Below are positions 1 through 5,931 of a stretch of DNA of 5,978 nucleotides, piece by piece (position 1 is the stretch's first letter; the number at the start of each line of letters is the position of its first letter). Below the pieces are notes generated by a model. It did not search any database, had not been told where the DNA came from, and saw only the letters and a list, made by a program, of their open reading frames with translations. This stretch comes from an uncultured Clostridia bacterium (GTDB taxonomy: Bacteria > Bacillota > Clostridia > Oscillospirales > Ruminococcaceae). Location: positions 1 through 5,978 of the forward strand of contig CANDLP010000161.1 of assembly GCA_947385505.1 (NCBI GenBank), read 5' to 3'. The translations under genes were made by a program, and so were the position numbers.

Positions 1-90
1 ATATTTGGCGGAAGGCTCGGTGAATACCGATACTACAATATGGACACAACCGTCAAGGCGGCGCTTGCCGCGGCGGAAAAATGCAAATAA
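1..90 (+). CDS. glf: UDP-galactopyranose mutase, C-terminal end only (5' truncated)
   Basis: Frame 1 is open from the window edge to a TAA at 88-90 and gives the last 29 residues of a protein. They read IFGGRLGEYRYYNMDTTV followed by an alanine-rich tail ending EKCK. The GRLGxYRYxxMDxTI pattern is the well-conserved C-terminal segment of UDP-galactopyranose mutases, recognised by resemblance to the enterobacterial Glf ending. The enzyme is a cytoplasmic flavoprotein that interconverts UDP-galactopyranose and UDP-galactofuranose, the Galf donor for surface glycans. The FAD-binding N-terminus lies outside the window, so catalytic residues cannot be checked. The stop is 13 bases before the rmlA start, so the two genes are probably co-transcribed. 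A different frame is also open here from a TTG at 5 and runs into rmlA, but it resembles nothing and is rejected. Confidence 0.88.
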   Translation: MFGGRLGEYRYYNMDTTVKAALAAAEKCK

Positions 91-92
91 GC

Positions 93-99
93 GAGGTGA
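93..99 (+). promoter_or_regulatory. Ribosome binding site of rmlA
   Basis: GAGGTGA is an extended match to the anti-Shine-Dalgarno sequence of 16S rRNA and ends 4 bases before the ATG at 104 (7 bases from its GAGG core). It fixes the rmlA start at 104 rather than at the in-frame upstream TTG at 5. The protein from 104 also begins directly with the nucleotide-binding motif, as expected for the family. Confidence 0.85.
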
Positions 100-103
100 G
101 AAA

Positions 104-988
104 ATGAAAGGCATAATTTTAGCCGGCGGCAAGGGGACGCGTTTATATCCCAACACTATTTGTGTAAGCAAACAGCTTCTTCCCATTTATGACAAGCCGC
201 TGATATATTATTCCCTGTCGGTGCTGCTTCTGGCGGGAATCAAGGATATTCTTATAATATCAACGCCTTATGACACGCCCAACTATCGAAAGCTGCTGGG
301 CGACGGTTCGAGAATCGGCATAAATATAGAATATTGTGTTCAAGAAACGCCACGCGGCCTTGCCGACGCTTTTATTTTGGGAGAGGAATTTATAGACGGA
401 GGCAGCGTGTGTCTTGTGCTCGGCGATAACGTTTTTTACGGTCAGCATCTTTCGGCGCTTTTGATAAAGGCAATGAACCGTGTAAGCACAGACGGCGGTG
501 CAGCTGTTTTCGGGTATCTCGTAAAAAATCCCCGTGAATTCGGCGTAGTGGAATTTGACAAGAATAACAAAGCCATATCAATTGAAGAAAAACCCGTTCA
601 CCCGCGTTCGAATTACGCCGTTCCGGGATTGTATTTTTATGACAATTCCGTCGTTGAGGTAGCGAAGAACGTAAAGCCCTCCGAACGCGGTGAAATCGAA
701 ATAACATCGGTCAACAACCATTACTTAGAGCACGGCACTTTGAACGTAATGGTCATGGGCAGAGGAATGTCATGGCTGGATACAGGCTCACCCAAAGGAA
801 TGCACAAAGCCAGCTCCTTTGTGAAAAACGTTCAGGAGCTGCAGGGATTTTATATTTCGTGTATTGAGGAAATAGCCTGGAGGCGCAATTTCATTACACT
901 GGAACAAATGCGCAGTCTGGGGCTTGAGCTTGCGTCTACCGATTACGGAAAATATATTATTTCTCTTGCGGAGGAAAACAAAGGATGA
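104..988 (+). CDS. rmlA: Glucose-1-phosphate thymidylyltransferase
   Basis: This 294-residue cytoplasmic enzyme joins glucose-1-phosphate and dTTP to give dTDP-glucose and pyrophosphate, the first step toward dTDP-rhamnose and related deoxysugars. The length is normal for the family (about 290). The N-terminus MKGIILAGGKGTRLYP holds the GGxGTRLxP nucleotide-binding signature (residues 8-16), followed by SKQLLPIYDKP (22-32) with the conserved lysine. LGDNVFYG (106-113) carries metal-binding Asp108. EEKP is at 161-164, RGEIEIT at 195-201, and WLDTG at 224-228 contains the second metal ligand, Asp226. All expected catalytic elements are present. The ATG at 104 is chosen over a TTG at 5 because it has a strong ribosome site, and the extra 33 residues would overlap the glf tail in another frame and look non-coding. 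The stop overlaps the rmlB start by four bases (ATGA, 985-988), which suggests translational coupling. In other bacteria RmlA is feedback-inhibited by dTDP-rhamnose. Confidence 0.97.
   Translation: MKGIILAGGKGTRLYPNTICVSKQLLPIYDKPLIYYSLSVLLLAGIKDILIISTPYDTPNYRKLLGDGSRIGINIEYCVQETPRGLADAFILGEEFIDGGSVCLVLGDNVFYGQHLSALLIKAMNRVSTDGGAAVFGYLVKNPREFGVVEFDKNNKAISIEEKPVHPRSNYAVPGLYFYDNSVVEVAKNVKPSERGEIEITSVNNHYLEHGTLNVMVMGRGMSWLDTGSPKGMHKASSFVKNVQELQGFYISCIEEIAWRRNFITLEQMRSLGLELASTDYGKYIISLAEENKG
970..974 (+). promoter_or_regulatory. Ribosome binding site of rmlB, inside the end of rmlA
   Basis: GGAGG lies within the last codons of rmlA, 10 bases before the rmlB ATG at 985. The spacing is slightly long. 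The ATGA stop/start overlap means that ribosomes finishing rmlA may also re-initiate directly. Confidence 0.65.
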
Positions 989-2013
989 ATATTTTAGTTA
1001 CCGGCGGCGCCGGATTTATCGGCAGCAATTTTATATTCCACATGATAAAGAAATATCCGGATTACAGAATAGTCTGCATTGACAGTCTTACGTATGCCGG
1101 GAATCTTGCAACACTGGAACCCCTGCTTAAACGAAGAAATTTTAGATTTGTCAGGGCTTCGATAACCGACAAAGCGGAGGTGGACAAGCTTTTTGAGGAA
1201 GAAAAGCCGGATATTGCCGTTAATTTTGCCGCCGAAAGCCATGTCGACCGATCTATCGAAAATCCTTCCGTATTTCTTGAAACGAATATACTCGGCACAC
1301 AGATTCTGATGGACGCCTGCAGAAAATACGGCATAAAAAGATATCACCAGGTTTCAACGGACGAGGTGTACGGCGACCTTCCCCTTGACCGACCTGACCT
1401 GTTCTTTACCGAGGAAACCTCTATTCACACAAGCTCGCCCTATTCCGCCAGCAAGGCGGGAGCCGATTTGCTGGCGGGAGCGTATTATCGAACCTACGGT
1501 TTGCCGGTAACAATCTCCCGCTGTTCCAACAACTACGGACCGTATCAGTTTCCGGAAAAGCTTATTCCTCTTATGATAGTGAATGCTCTTGCGGATAAAC
1601 CGCTTCCCGTTTACGGAAAGGGTGAGAACGTACGGGACTGGCTCTATGTGGAGGATCACTGCATTGCGATAGATCTTATAATTCACGGCGGACGTATCGG
1701 GGAGATATACAATATCGGCGGGCATAACGAAATGAAAAATATCGATATCGTAAAAATAATATGCGAAGAGCTGAAAAAACCCGAAAGTCTTATAGCATAT
1801 GTTGCCGACCGTAAAGGGCACGATATGAGGTACGCCGTTGACCCCGCAAAAATTCACAGAGAGCTGGGCTGGCTGCCTGAGACGAAATTTGAGGACGGGA
1901 TAAGGCGGACGATAAGGTGGTATCTGGAAAATAAAAGCTGGTGGAAGGAGATTGTCAGCGGGGAGTATCGGAACCGTTATGAAAGATTGAGCAAGGAGAT
2001 GAAAATAAATTGA
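985..2013 (+). CDS. rmlB: dTDP-glucose 4,6-dehydratase
   Basis: This 342-residue member of the extended short-chain dehydrogenase family converts dTDP-glucose to dTDP-4-keto-6-deoxyglucose, the branch-point intermediate for rhamnose and many amino-deoxysugars. The Rossmann motif GGAGFIG (residues 7-13) binds NAD. DSLTYAGNL (33-41) follows the second strand. HVDRSI is at 86-91, and STDEVYG (124-130) supplies the active-site Thr125-Asp126-Glu127 triad that marks a dehydratase rather than an epimerase. YSASK (153-157) gives the catalytic Tyr and Lys. The downstream SNNYGPYQFPEKLIP block is diagnostic of RmlB. The length is normal (about 340-360). The gene overlaps rmlA by four bases at its start and rmlC by four bases at its end, so the three are one translationally linked block. 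Nothing appears broken. The close relatives UDP-glucose epimerase and CDP-glucose dehydratase are excluded by the DE pair and the NNYGPYQFPEK signature. Confidence 0.97.
   Translation: MNILVTGGAGFIGSNFIFHMIKKYPDYRIVCIDSLTYAGNLATLEPLLKRRNFRFVRASITDKAEVDKLFEEEKPDIAVNFAAESHVDRSIENPSVFLETNILGTQILMDACRKYGIKRYHQVSTDEVYGDLPLDRPDLFFTEETSIHTSSPYSASKAGADLLAGAYYRTYGLPVTISRCSNNYGPYQFPEKLIPLMIVNALADKPLPVYGKGENVRDWLYVEDHCIAIDLIIHGGRIGEIYNIGGHNEMKNIDIVKIICEELKKPESLIAYVADRKGHDMRYAVDPAKIHRELGWLPETKFEDGIRRTIRWYLENKSWWKEIVSGEYRNRYERLSKEMKIN
1993..1998 (+). promoter_or_regulatory. Ribosome binding site supporting a TTG start for rmlC
   Basis: AAGGAG sits 11 bases before the TTG at 2010. The spacing is a little long, but no ATG or GTG in the rmlC frame lies near enough to serve; the next in-frame ATG is at codon 42, inside the conserved domain. 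The TTG overlaps the rmlB stop (TTGA, 2010-2013), so termination-coupled re-initiation is likely. Confidence 0.65.
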
Positions 2014-2555
2014 ATATCGAACAAACAGAAATTGACGGCGCCTTTGTAATTATTCCTCGGAAATTTTCTGACAACAGAGGCTGGTTTTGTGAAACCTACA
2101 ACAAATCCAAATTGTCGGAACTGGGAATAAACATGGAATTTATCCAGGATAACCAATCTTTATCAATACCGAAAAATACATTCCGCGGAATACATTTTCA
2201 AAAAGAACCTTACGCCCAAAGTAAGCTGGTAAGATGTATAGCCGGTAAAATACTTGATTTCGGTGTTGATCTGCGTAAAAATTCACCCACATACAAAAAA
2301 TGGTTTGCAGTGGAAATATCGTCGGATAATATGAAACAGGTGTTTATTCCAAAAGGATTTGGACATGGCTTTTTAACTCTTGAAGAAAACAGTCAGGTAG
2401 CATATAAAGTGGACGCTCCATGGTCGCGTGAATGTGAACGTTCAGTAAATTATAAAGATCCCGAAATAAATTTATGTCTTGATGACTGCGGCTTTATCTT
2501 GTCTGAAAAAGATTTAAATGCGCCGTTTCTGAAGGACTGCGACTGCGAATTTTAA
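2010..2555 (+). CDS. rmlC: dTDP-4-dehydrorhamnose 3,5-epimerase
   Basis: This 181-residue cupin-fold enzyme epimerises C3 and C5 of dTDP-4-keto-6-deoxyglucose to give dTDP-4-keto-L-rhamnose. The length matches the family (about 180). Visible signatures are FSDNRGWFCETY (19-30), FRGIHFQ with catalytic His62 (58-64), KLVRCIAGKILDFGVDLRK (72-90) with conserved Lys72, IPKGFGHGF (113-121), and Tyr132 at the active-site tyrosine position. The LSEKDLNAPFL block near the C-terminus (about 164-174) is also typical. Retention of the His/Lys/Tyr set favours true 3,5-epimerase activity over related ketoisomerases. The segment after Tyr132 (APWSRECERSVNYKDP) departs from the more usual YYSPEHERGIRW-type sequence, so this is a somewhat divergent member. 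The start is TTG, with only a 4-base overlap with rmlB. GC content begins to fall from this gene onward. No rmlD reductase follows, so the product may feed another branch or an RmlD encoded elsewhere. Confidence 0.94.
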   Translation: MNIEQTEIDGAFVIIPRKFSDNRGWFCETYNKSKLSELGINMEFIQDNQSLSIPKNTFRGIHFQKEPYAQSKLVRCIAGKILDFGVDLRKNSPTYKKWFAVEISSDNMKQVFIPKGFGHGFLTLEENSQVAYKVDAPWSRECERSVNYKDPEINLCLDDCGFILSEKDLNAPFLKDCDCEF

Positions 2556-2565
2556 AATATAATCT

Positions 2566-2570
2566 GGAGG
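2566..2570 (+). promoter_or_regulatory. Ribosome binding site of the DegT aminotransferase gene
   Basis: GGAGG lies 7 bases before the ATG at 2578, which is ideal spacing. It falls in the 22-base gap after rmlC, where no promoter or terminator can be recognised. Confidence 0.85.
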
Positions 2571-2577
2571 CAATAAA

Positions 2578-3708
2578 ATGATAAACGTATTTCAACCGTC
2601 TTTAGGCAAAGAAGAGCTTAACAGAATAGAAGCTGTTTTTCGCTCCAACTGGCTTGGAAAAGGCGCGGTCAACAACGAATTTATAAGCGATTTTGCCAAA
2701 CATATAAAAACCGAAAAAGAACATATTTTTACAACAAACTGCTGTTCCGAGGGATTGTTTGCTTCAATGGAAATGTTCGGTATAAACAGCGGCGATGAGG
2801 TAATTATGCCAACAATCAGCTTTGTGGGCGCCGGAAATGCCGTATGCTCACGCGGAGCTAAGCTTGTATTGTGTGATGTGGATAAAAGAACTCTGAATGT
2901 TCGCGCTTGTGACATTGAAAAAAAGATAACCAAAAAAACCAAGGCCGTAATGCTGATACATTACGGCGGCATACCCTGCGAAATGGACGAAATACTCGAC
3001 CTGGGAAGGTCGTATAACATTCCGATAATAGAGGACAGCGCATGTTCGGTTTTTTCCACCTACAAGGGAAAAGCGTGCGGAACACTCGGAGATATGGGAA
3101 TGTGGTCCTTTGACGCAATGAAAATATTGGTGTGCGGCGACGGGTCAATGCTGTATTTTAAGGACCCCGAATTAAAAATAAAAGCGGAAAAATGGCTTTA
3201 TTTCGGATTGGAAAGCAAGAGCGGATATTCCAACAGCGTTGATAAAAAATGGTGGGAATATGATGTTTCAAGCTTTGGACACAGAGCGATTATGAATGAT
3301 ATAACCGCAGCAATGGCGGTAGAACAGCTAAAAAAGCTGCCCGATTTTATTGCGCGGCGCAGTGAAATAAGCCGTATTTACAATGAACGCCTTAAAGAAG
3401 CGGAATGGATCGATTTGCCGCTTTCTATCCCTGAGTATTGTACGCATACGTATTATTTTTATCATATTCAGCTTCCAAACGGCAAACGTGATGACCTGGC
3501 GGCATACCTGAGAGCAAACGGCATTTATACTACCTTCAGATACTTCCCGTTAAACAGAGTAAAACATTATGACGCTGACGGAAGTTTTCCGAATTCCGAT
3601 TATGCGTCGGACAATACGCTTTGTATTCCTGTACATCAGTCGCTTACAGATGATGAAGTAAATTATATATGTGATAAGATTATTCAATACGGGAAAGAAA
3701 AAATGTGA
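2578..3708 (+). CDS. DegT/DnrJ/EryC1/StrS-family PLP-dependent sugar aminotransferase
   Basis: This 376-residue protein has the normal length and block order of the DegT/DnrJ/EryC1 family, which transfers an amino group (usually from glutamate) to a nucleotide-linked keto-sugar. GDEVIMPTISFVGAGNAV (72-89) is the hallmark after the phosphate-binding region (TTNCCSEGL, 52-60). IIEDSACS (150-157) provides Asp153 for the PLP ring nitrogen. YKGKACGTLGDMGMWSF (162-178) is typical, and SFDAMK (177-182) places the Schiff-base Lys182, so catalysis looks intact. Two points are unusual. The residue three after Asp153, commonly Gln or His in the family, is Cys156. The motif after the lysine is ILVCGDGSM rather than the common NLGAGEGG. 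The protein has 12 cysteines. It follows rmlABC directly, so a dTDP-4-keto-6-deoxy sugar is the likely substrate, as with VioA-like or other dTDP-sugar aminotransferases. Regiochemistry and exact substrate cannot be read from the sequence, so no symbol is given. Confidence 0.92.
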   Translation: MINVFQPSLGKEELNRIEAVFRSNWLGKGAVNNEFISDFAKHIKTEKEHIFTTNCCSEGLFASMEMFGINSGDEVIMPTISFVGAGNAVCSRGAKLVLCDVDKRTLNVRACDIEKKITKKTKAVMLIHYGGIPCEMDEILDLGRSYNIPIIEDSACSVFSTYKGKACGTLGDMGMWSFDAMKILVCGDGSMLYFKDPELKIKAEKWLYFGLESKSGYSNSVDKKWWEYDVSSFGHRAIMNDITAAMAVEQLKKLPDFIARRSEISRIYNERLKEAEWIDLPLSIPEYCTHTYYFYHIQLPNGKRDDLAAYLRANGIYTTFRYFPLNRVKHYDADGSFPNSDYASDNTLCIPVHQSLTDDEVNYICDKIIQYGKEKM

Positions 3709-3727
3709 GAAAGGATAAGTCGGTTCG

Positions 3728-4441
3728 ATGGAAAACAAATGCAAACTGGGCATAATGCAGCCTTACTTTTTTCCGTATTTAGGATACTTTCAGCTGATAA
3801 ACGCCGTCGATAAATATGTGGTTTATGATGATGTCAATTTTATAAAGGGCGGCAGAATTAACAGAAATTTAATCCTCGTCGGGGGTGAAGCAAAACAAAT
3901 AAATCTATTGCTTAAAGGTGCCAGCCCCAATAAGCATATAAATGAAATTGAGCTTTTACATGACAGCATAGCTGAAAGCAAAACCCTGAAAACAATTGAA
4001 ATGAATTACAGCAAAGCACCTTATTATGATTCGGCATTTCCGATTATAGAAAAAATATTTGTCAATCCGGAAAAGAATTTGGGGATTTATCTGTTTGATT
4101 CGATAAAGACACTGTGCGGTTTTATGAATATTAACACGGAAATCATACTTTCATCTTCCGTTAATAAAGATAATTCACTTAAAGCTGAGGAAAAAGTATA
4201 TGAAATATGCAGGCTGATGAATGCAAAAGAATATTATAACAGTATTGGCGGTCAAAAGCTTTATGACCGTAATGAATTCTCGAAAAGGAATATAAAACTA
4301 TATTTTTTAAAGCTTAACGACAGCTTTGAATATATGCAATTCGGAGGAAAATTTATTCCCAATCTTTCTATTATTGATGTTATGATGTTTAATTCAGTTG
4401 AAATGATTCAGCAATTATTAACACAATATACATTACTTTAA
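3728..4441 (+). CDS. WbqC-like family protein
   Basis: This 237-residue protein is recognised by its N-terminus: LGIMQPYFFPYLGYFQLI (residues 7-24), then DKYVVYDDVNFIKGGRINRN. This is the signature of the WbqC-like family found in O-antigen and other glycan clusters. Length is normal (about 230). The biochemical role is not firmly established. A glycine-transferase role has been suggested for a family member encoded in an O-antigen cluster, from general knowledge rather than from this sequence. No signal peptide or membrane segment is seen, so it is probably cytoplasmic. The gene starts 19 bases after the aminotransferase. AAGGA at 3711-3715 is a weak, distant ribosome site (12-base spacer), but an in-frame TAA at 3716-3718 rules out a longer start, and the conserved block begins within ten residues of this ATG. 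Its position after a sugar aminotransferase fits modification of a newly made sugar amine (inference). Confidence 0.9.
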   Translation: MENKCKLGIMQPYFFPYLGYFQLINAVDKYVVYDDVNFIKGGRINRNLILVGGEAKQINLLLKGASPNKHINEIELLHDSIAESKTLKTIEMNYSKAPYYDSAFPIIEKIFVNPEKNLGIYLFDSIKTLCGFMNINTEIILSSSVNKDNSLKAEEKVYEICRLMNAKEYYNSIGGQKLYDRNEFSKRNIKLYFLKLNDSFEYMQFGGKFIPNLSIIDVMMFNSVEMIQQLLTQYTLL

Positions 4442-4463
4442 TATAAATATTACTTATTTATAG

Positions 4464-4470
4464 AAAGGAG
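4464..4470 (+). promoter_or_regulatory. Ribosome binding site fixing a TTG start for the second PLP protein
   Basis: AAAGGAG lies 8 bases before the TTG at 4479, which is optimal strength and spacing. The next in-frame ATG is codon 55, inside the conserved fold, so the TTG start is well supported. The 37-base gap after the WbqC gene is AT-rich but shows no clear promoter or terminator. Confidence 0.85.
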
Positions 4471-4478
4471 ACAGATCG

Positions 4479-5468
4479 TTGAACCAACAAAATCTGTCAC
4501 CGCAAAAAGAAATAGGCGGTTTTTTTGAATTCGAGAACAATCGTAAGCTTTCGGAATATCATAAAAATGCGTTTCGGTTTAATTTAGCGCGTACTGCTTT
4601 TGAATTTCTTTTAAAGCAAAAAAAAATAAAAAGAATATATATGCCTTCATATATGTGCAAGACGGTTTTTACCGCCTGTAAAAAAGCAGGAACCGAATAT
4701 ATCCTTTATAACACGAACAGCAGACTTTTTCCGCTGCTCGATATGAAGCCCGCCAAGGACGAATATGTCTATGTTCAAAATTATTGCGGACAACTTTCAA
4801 ATGAATTTTTAACAGAAATAAAGCAGCGATTCAATAATGTGATAATTGACAATGTACAATCTTTTTTTCAAATGCCAATTTTAAATACAGATACAATTTA
4901 CTCATGCAGAAAGTATTTCGGTGTTCCGGACGGAGCTTATTTGTATACAGATTTACACGAGTTTTCGGAAAAATACGAAAAACTGGAATATGCGTTTAGT
5001 GAAGTAAATTATAAGCATATAGCGGGAAGAACGGACTTGTGCGCATCTGATTTCTACGCCGCAAGCAAAGCGCATGAAGAGCTGCTTTGCGGCTCTTCAA
5101 TAATGAAAATGCCTCTGTCTACTCAGATTATGCTGTCAAATATTGATTACAATGATGTTATTCAAAGAAGGAAAAATAATTTTGAATACCTTCATAAAAA
5201 ATTAAAAGCATTAAATAATTTTGACATTGCCGGAAACGGAGGATTGTTTTTTTATCCGTTCAGAAGCGAAAAAGGTGCAGAATTGAGAAAAAAGCTTTTA
5301 GAAAACAAGATATACACTCCTACGCTTTGGCCGGAGCTGCTCGATAAAAATAATCCGGCGGCAAATTTGTCGCGGGAAATAGTATATTTGCCAATTGATC
5401 AGCGGTATGAGGAACCGGAAATGGAAATTATTTCACAACTGATTTTTGATTTTTTCAAGCTTTGCTGA
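4479..5468 (+). CDS. Divergent short fold-type-I PLP-dependent (aminotransferase-like) protein
   Basis: This 329-residue protein has the outline of an aspartate-aminotransferase-fold enzyme but is about 45 residues shorter than ordinary DegT proteins. NLARTAFEFLLK (35-46) and IYMPSYMCKTVFTACKKAG (53-71) match the opening helix and the strand-loop in which DegT proteins have a VxxPxxT/S pattern. VIIDNVQSFF (121-130) resembles the Asp...Gln motif, with Asp124 for the PLP nitrogen and Gln127. YSCRKYFGVPDGAYLYT (141-157) aligns with the S-x-x-K block and offers Lys145 as the Schiff-base residue. The C-terminal part (about 200-329) is compatible with the small domain, with YTPTLWPE near 303-310. 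The cofactor residues look intact, so an active enzyme is plausible, but neither substrate nor reaction can be named. It starts with TTG behind a strong ribosome site, 37 bases after the WbqC gene, and probably works with it. It is AT-rich compared with rmlAB. Family-level confidence is moderate to good; function is unknown. Confidence 0.8.
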   Translation: MNQQNLSPQKEIGGFFEFENNRKLSEYHKNAFRFNLARTAFEFLLKQKKIKRIYMPSYMCKTVFTACKKAGTEYILYNTNSRLFPLLDMKPAKDEYVYVQNYCGQLSNEFLTEIKQRFNNVIIDNVQSFFQMPILNTDTIYSCRKYFGVPDGAYLYTDLHEFSEKYEKLEYAFSEVNYKHIAGRTDLCASDFYAASKAHEELLCGSSIMKMPLSTQIMLSNIDYNDVIQRRKNNFEYLHKKLKALNNFDIAGNGGLFFYPFRSEKGAELRKKLLENKIYTPTLWPELLDKNNPAANLSREIVYLPIDQRYEEPEMEIISQLIFDFFKLC

Positions 5469-5498
5469 AAAAAACGCATATTATACTGTGAGGGATAA

Positions 5499-5931
5499 AT
5501 GAAAAATGAAGAAATAAAGGTCAGTGTAATTATTCTTGCATATAATCAGGAAAAATATCTGCGGCATGCCATTGAAAGCGTATTGAATCAAAAAACGGAT
5601 TTTAACTATGAAATTTTGATAAACGACGATTGCTCACGGGATGAAACACCATATATTGCGCAAGAATATGCGGAAAAATATCCCGATAAAATAAAATTTA
5701 CCCGACAGGAAAAAAATATCGGCGCAACAAGAAGCGGATACGAAATGCTTATTAAGTGCAGGGGGCAATATATTGCGGGCTGTGAGGGAGATGACTATTG
5801 GTGCGATGAAAACAAGCTTCAGATACAGGCTGATTTTCTTGATTCTCATTCGGAATATTCGGGGTGCGCTCATGAAATGAGGATAGTAAACGAAAACGAT
5901 GTTCCGCTTAAAAATCAAAAAATAAGCTGGA
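5499..5931 (+). CDS. Family 2 glycosyltransferase, N-terminal part (3' truncated by adapter)
   Basis: From the ATG at 5499, 144 genuine codons are present. The GT-A fold of family 2 transferases is clear: VSVIILAYNQEKYLRHAIES (8-27) is the first strand and helix. EILINDDCSRDET (38-50) carries the nucleotide-binding Asp pair. KNIGATRSGYEML (72-84) follows. GQYIAGCEGDDYWCDENKLQ (89-108) contains the DxD-like metal motif EGDD (96-99). Such enzymes transfer a sugar from a nucleotide donor to a lipid-linked or glycan acceptor at the cytoplasmic face of the membrane, here presumably building the polysaccharide repeat. Donor and acceptor cannot be told. AGGG at 5491-5494 is a ribosome site with a short 4-base spacer. 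The gene begins 30 bases after the preceding stop. The frame stays open to 5978, but everything after about 5931 is adapter, so the C-terminal acceptor region is missing because the contig ends, not because of a mutation. Confidence 0.92.

Noticed and set aside
5..103. N-terminal extension of rmlA by 33 residues from a TTG at 5
   Set aside because: The extension has no resemblance to the family and overlaps the glf C-terminus in another frame. A strong ribosome site precedes the ATG at 104, where the conserved nucleotide-binding motif begins.
260..1857. Minus-strand open frames opposite rmlA and rmlB (for example 260-448, 390-707, 994-1347, 1062-1334, 1354-1857)
   Set aside because: They lie wholly opposite confidently identified genes, have low-complexity or unfamiliar translations, and fit no operon layout.
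2592..3753. Minus-strand open frames opposite the aminotransferase gene
   Set aside because: They are shadows of a clearly coding + strand gene, with no recognisable protein family.
4249..4269. Near-palindrome CGGTCA...TGACCG centred on AAAGCTTT
   Set aside because: It is within the WbqC coding sequence, far from any start, and is not repeated elsewhere, so an operator role has no support.
4442..4478. AT-rich gap before the second PLP gene as a possible internal promoter
   Set aside because: The 37 bases have TATA-like stretches but no paired -35/-10 elements at proper spacing. The AT richness matches the surrounding genes.
5075..5099. Perfect 8-base inverted repeat (TGAAGAGC / GCTCTTCA) with a 9-base loop
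   Set aside because: It lies inside the second PLP coding region and has no following T-tract. It is most simply a chance product of the codons for EELLCGSS.
5469..5498. Possible terminator after the second PLP gene
   Set aside because: There is an A-run and AT-rich sequence but no stable stem followed by a T-run on the + strand, and the next gene starts at once.
5634..5918. 94-codon minus-strand frame opposite the glycosyltransferase
   Set aside because: Its hydrophobic look comes from reading the reverse complement of an AT-rich gene. The + strand carries an unmistakable GT-A fold.
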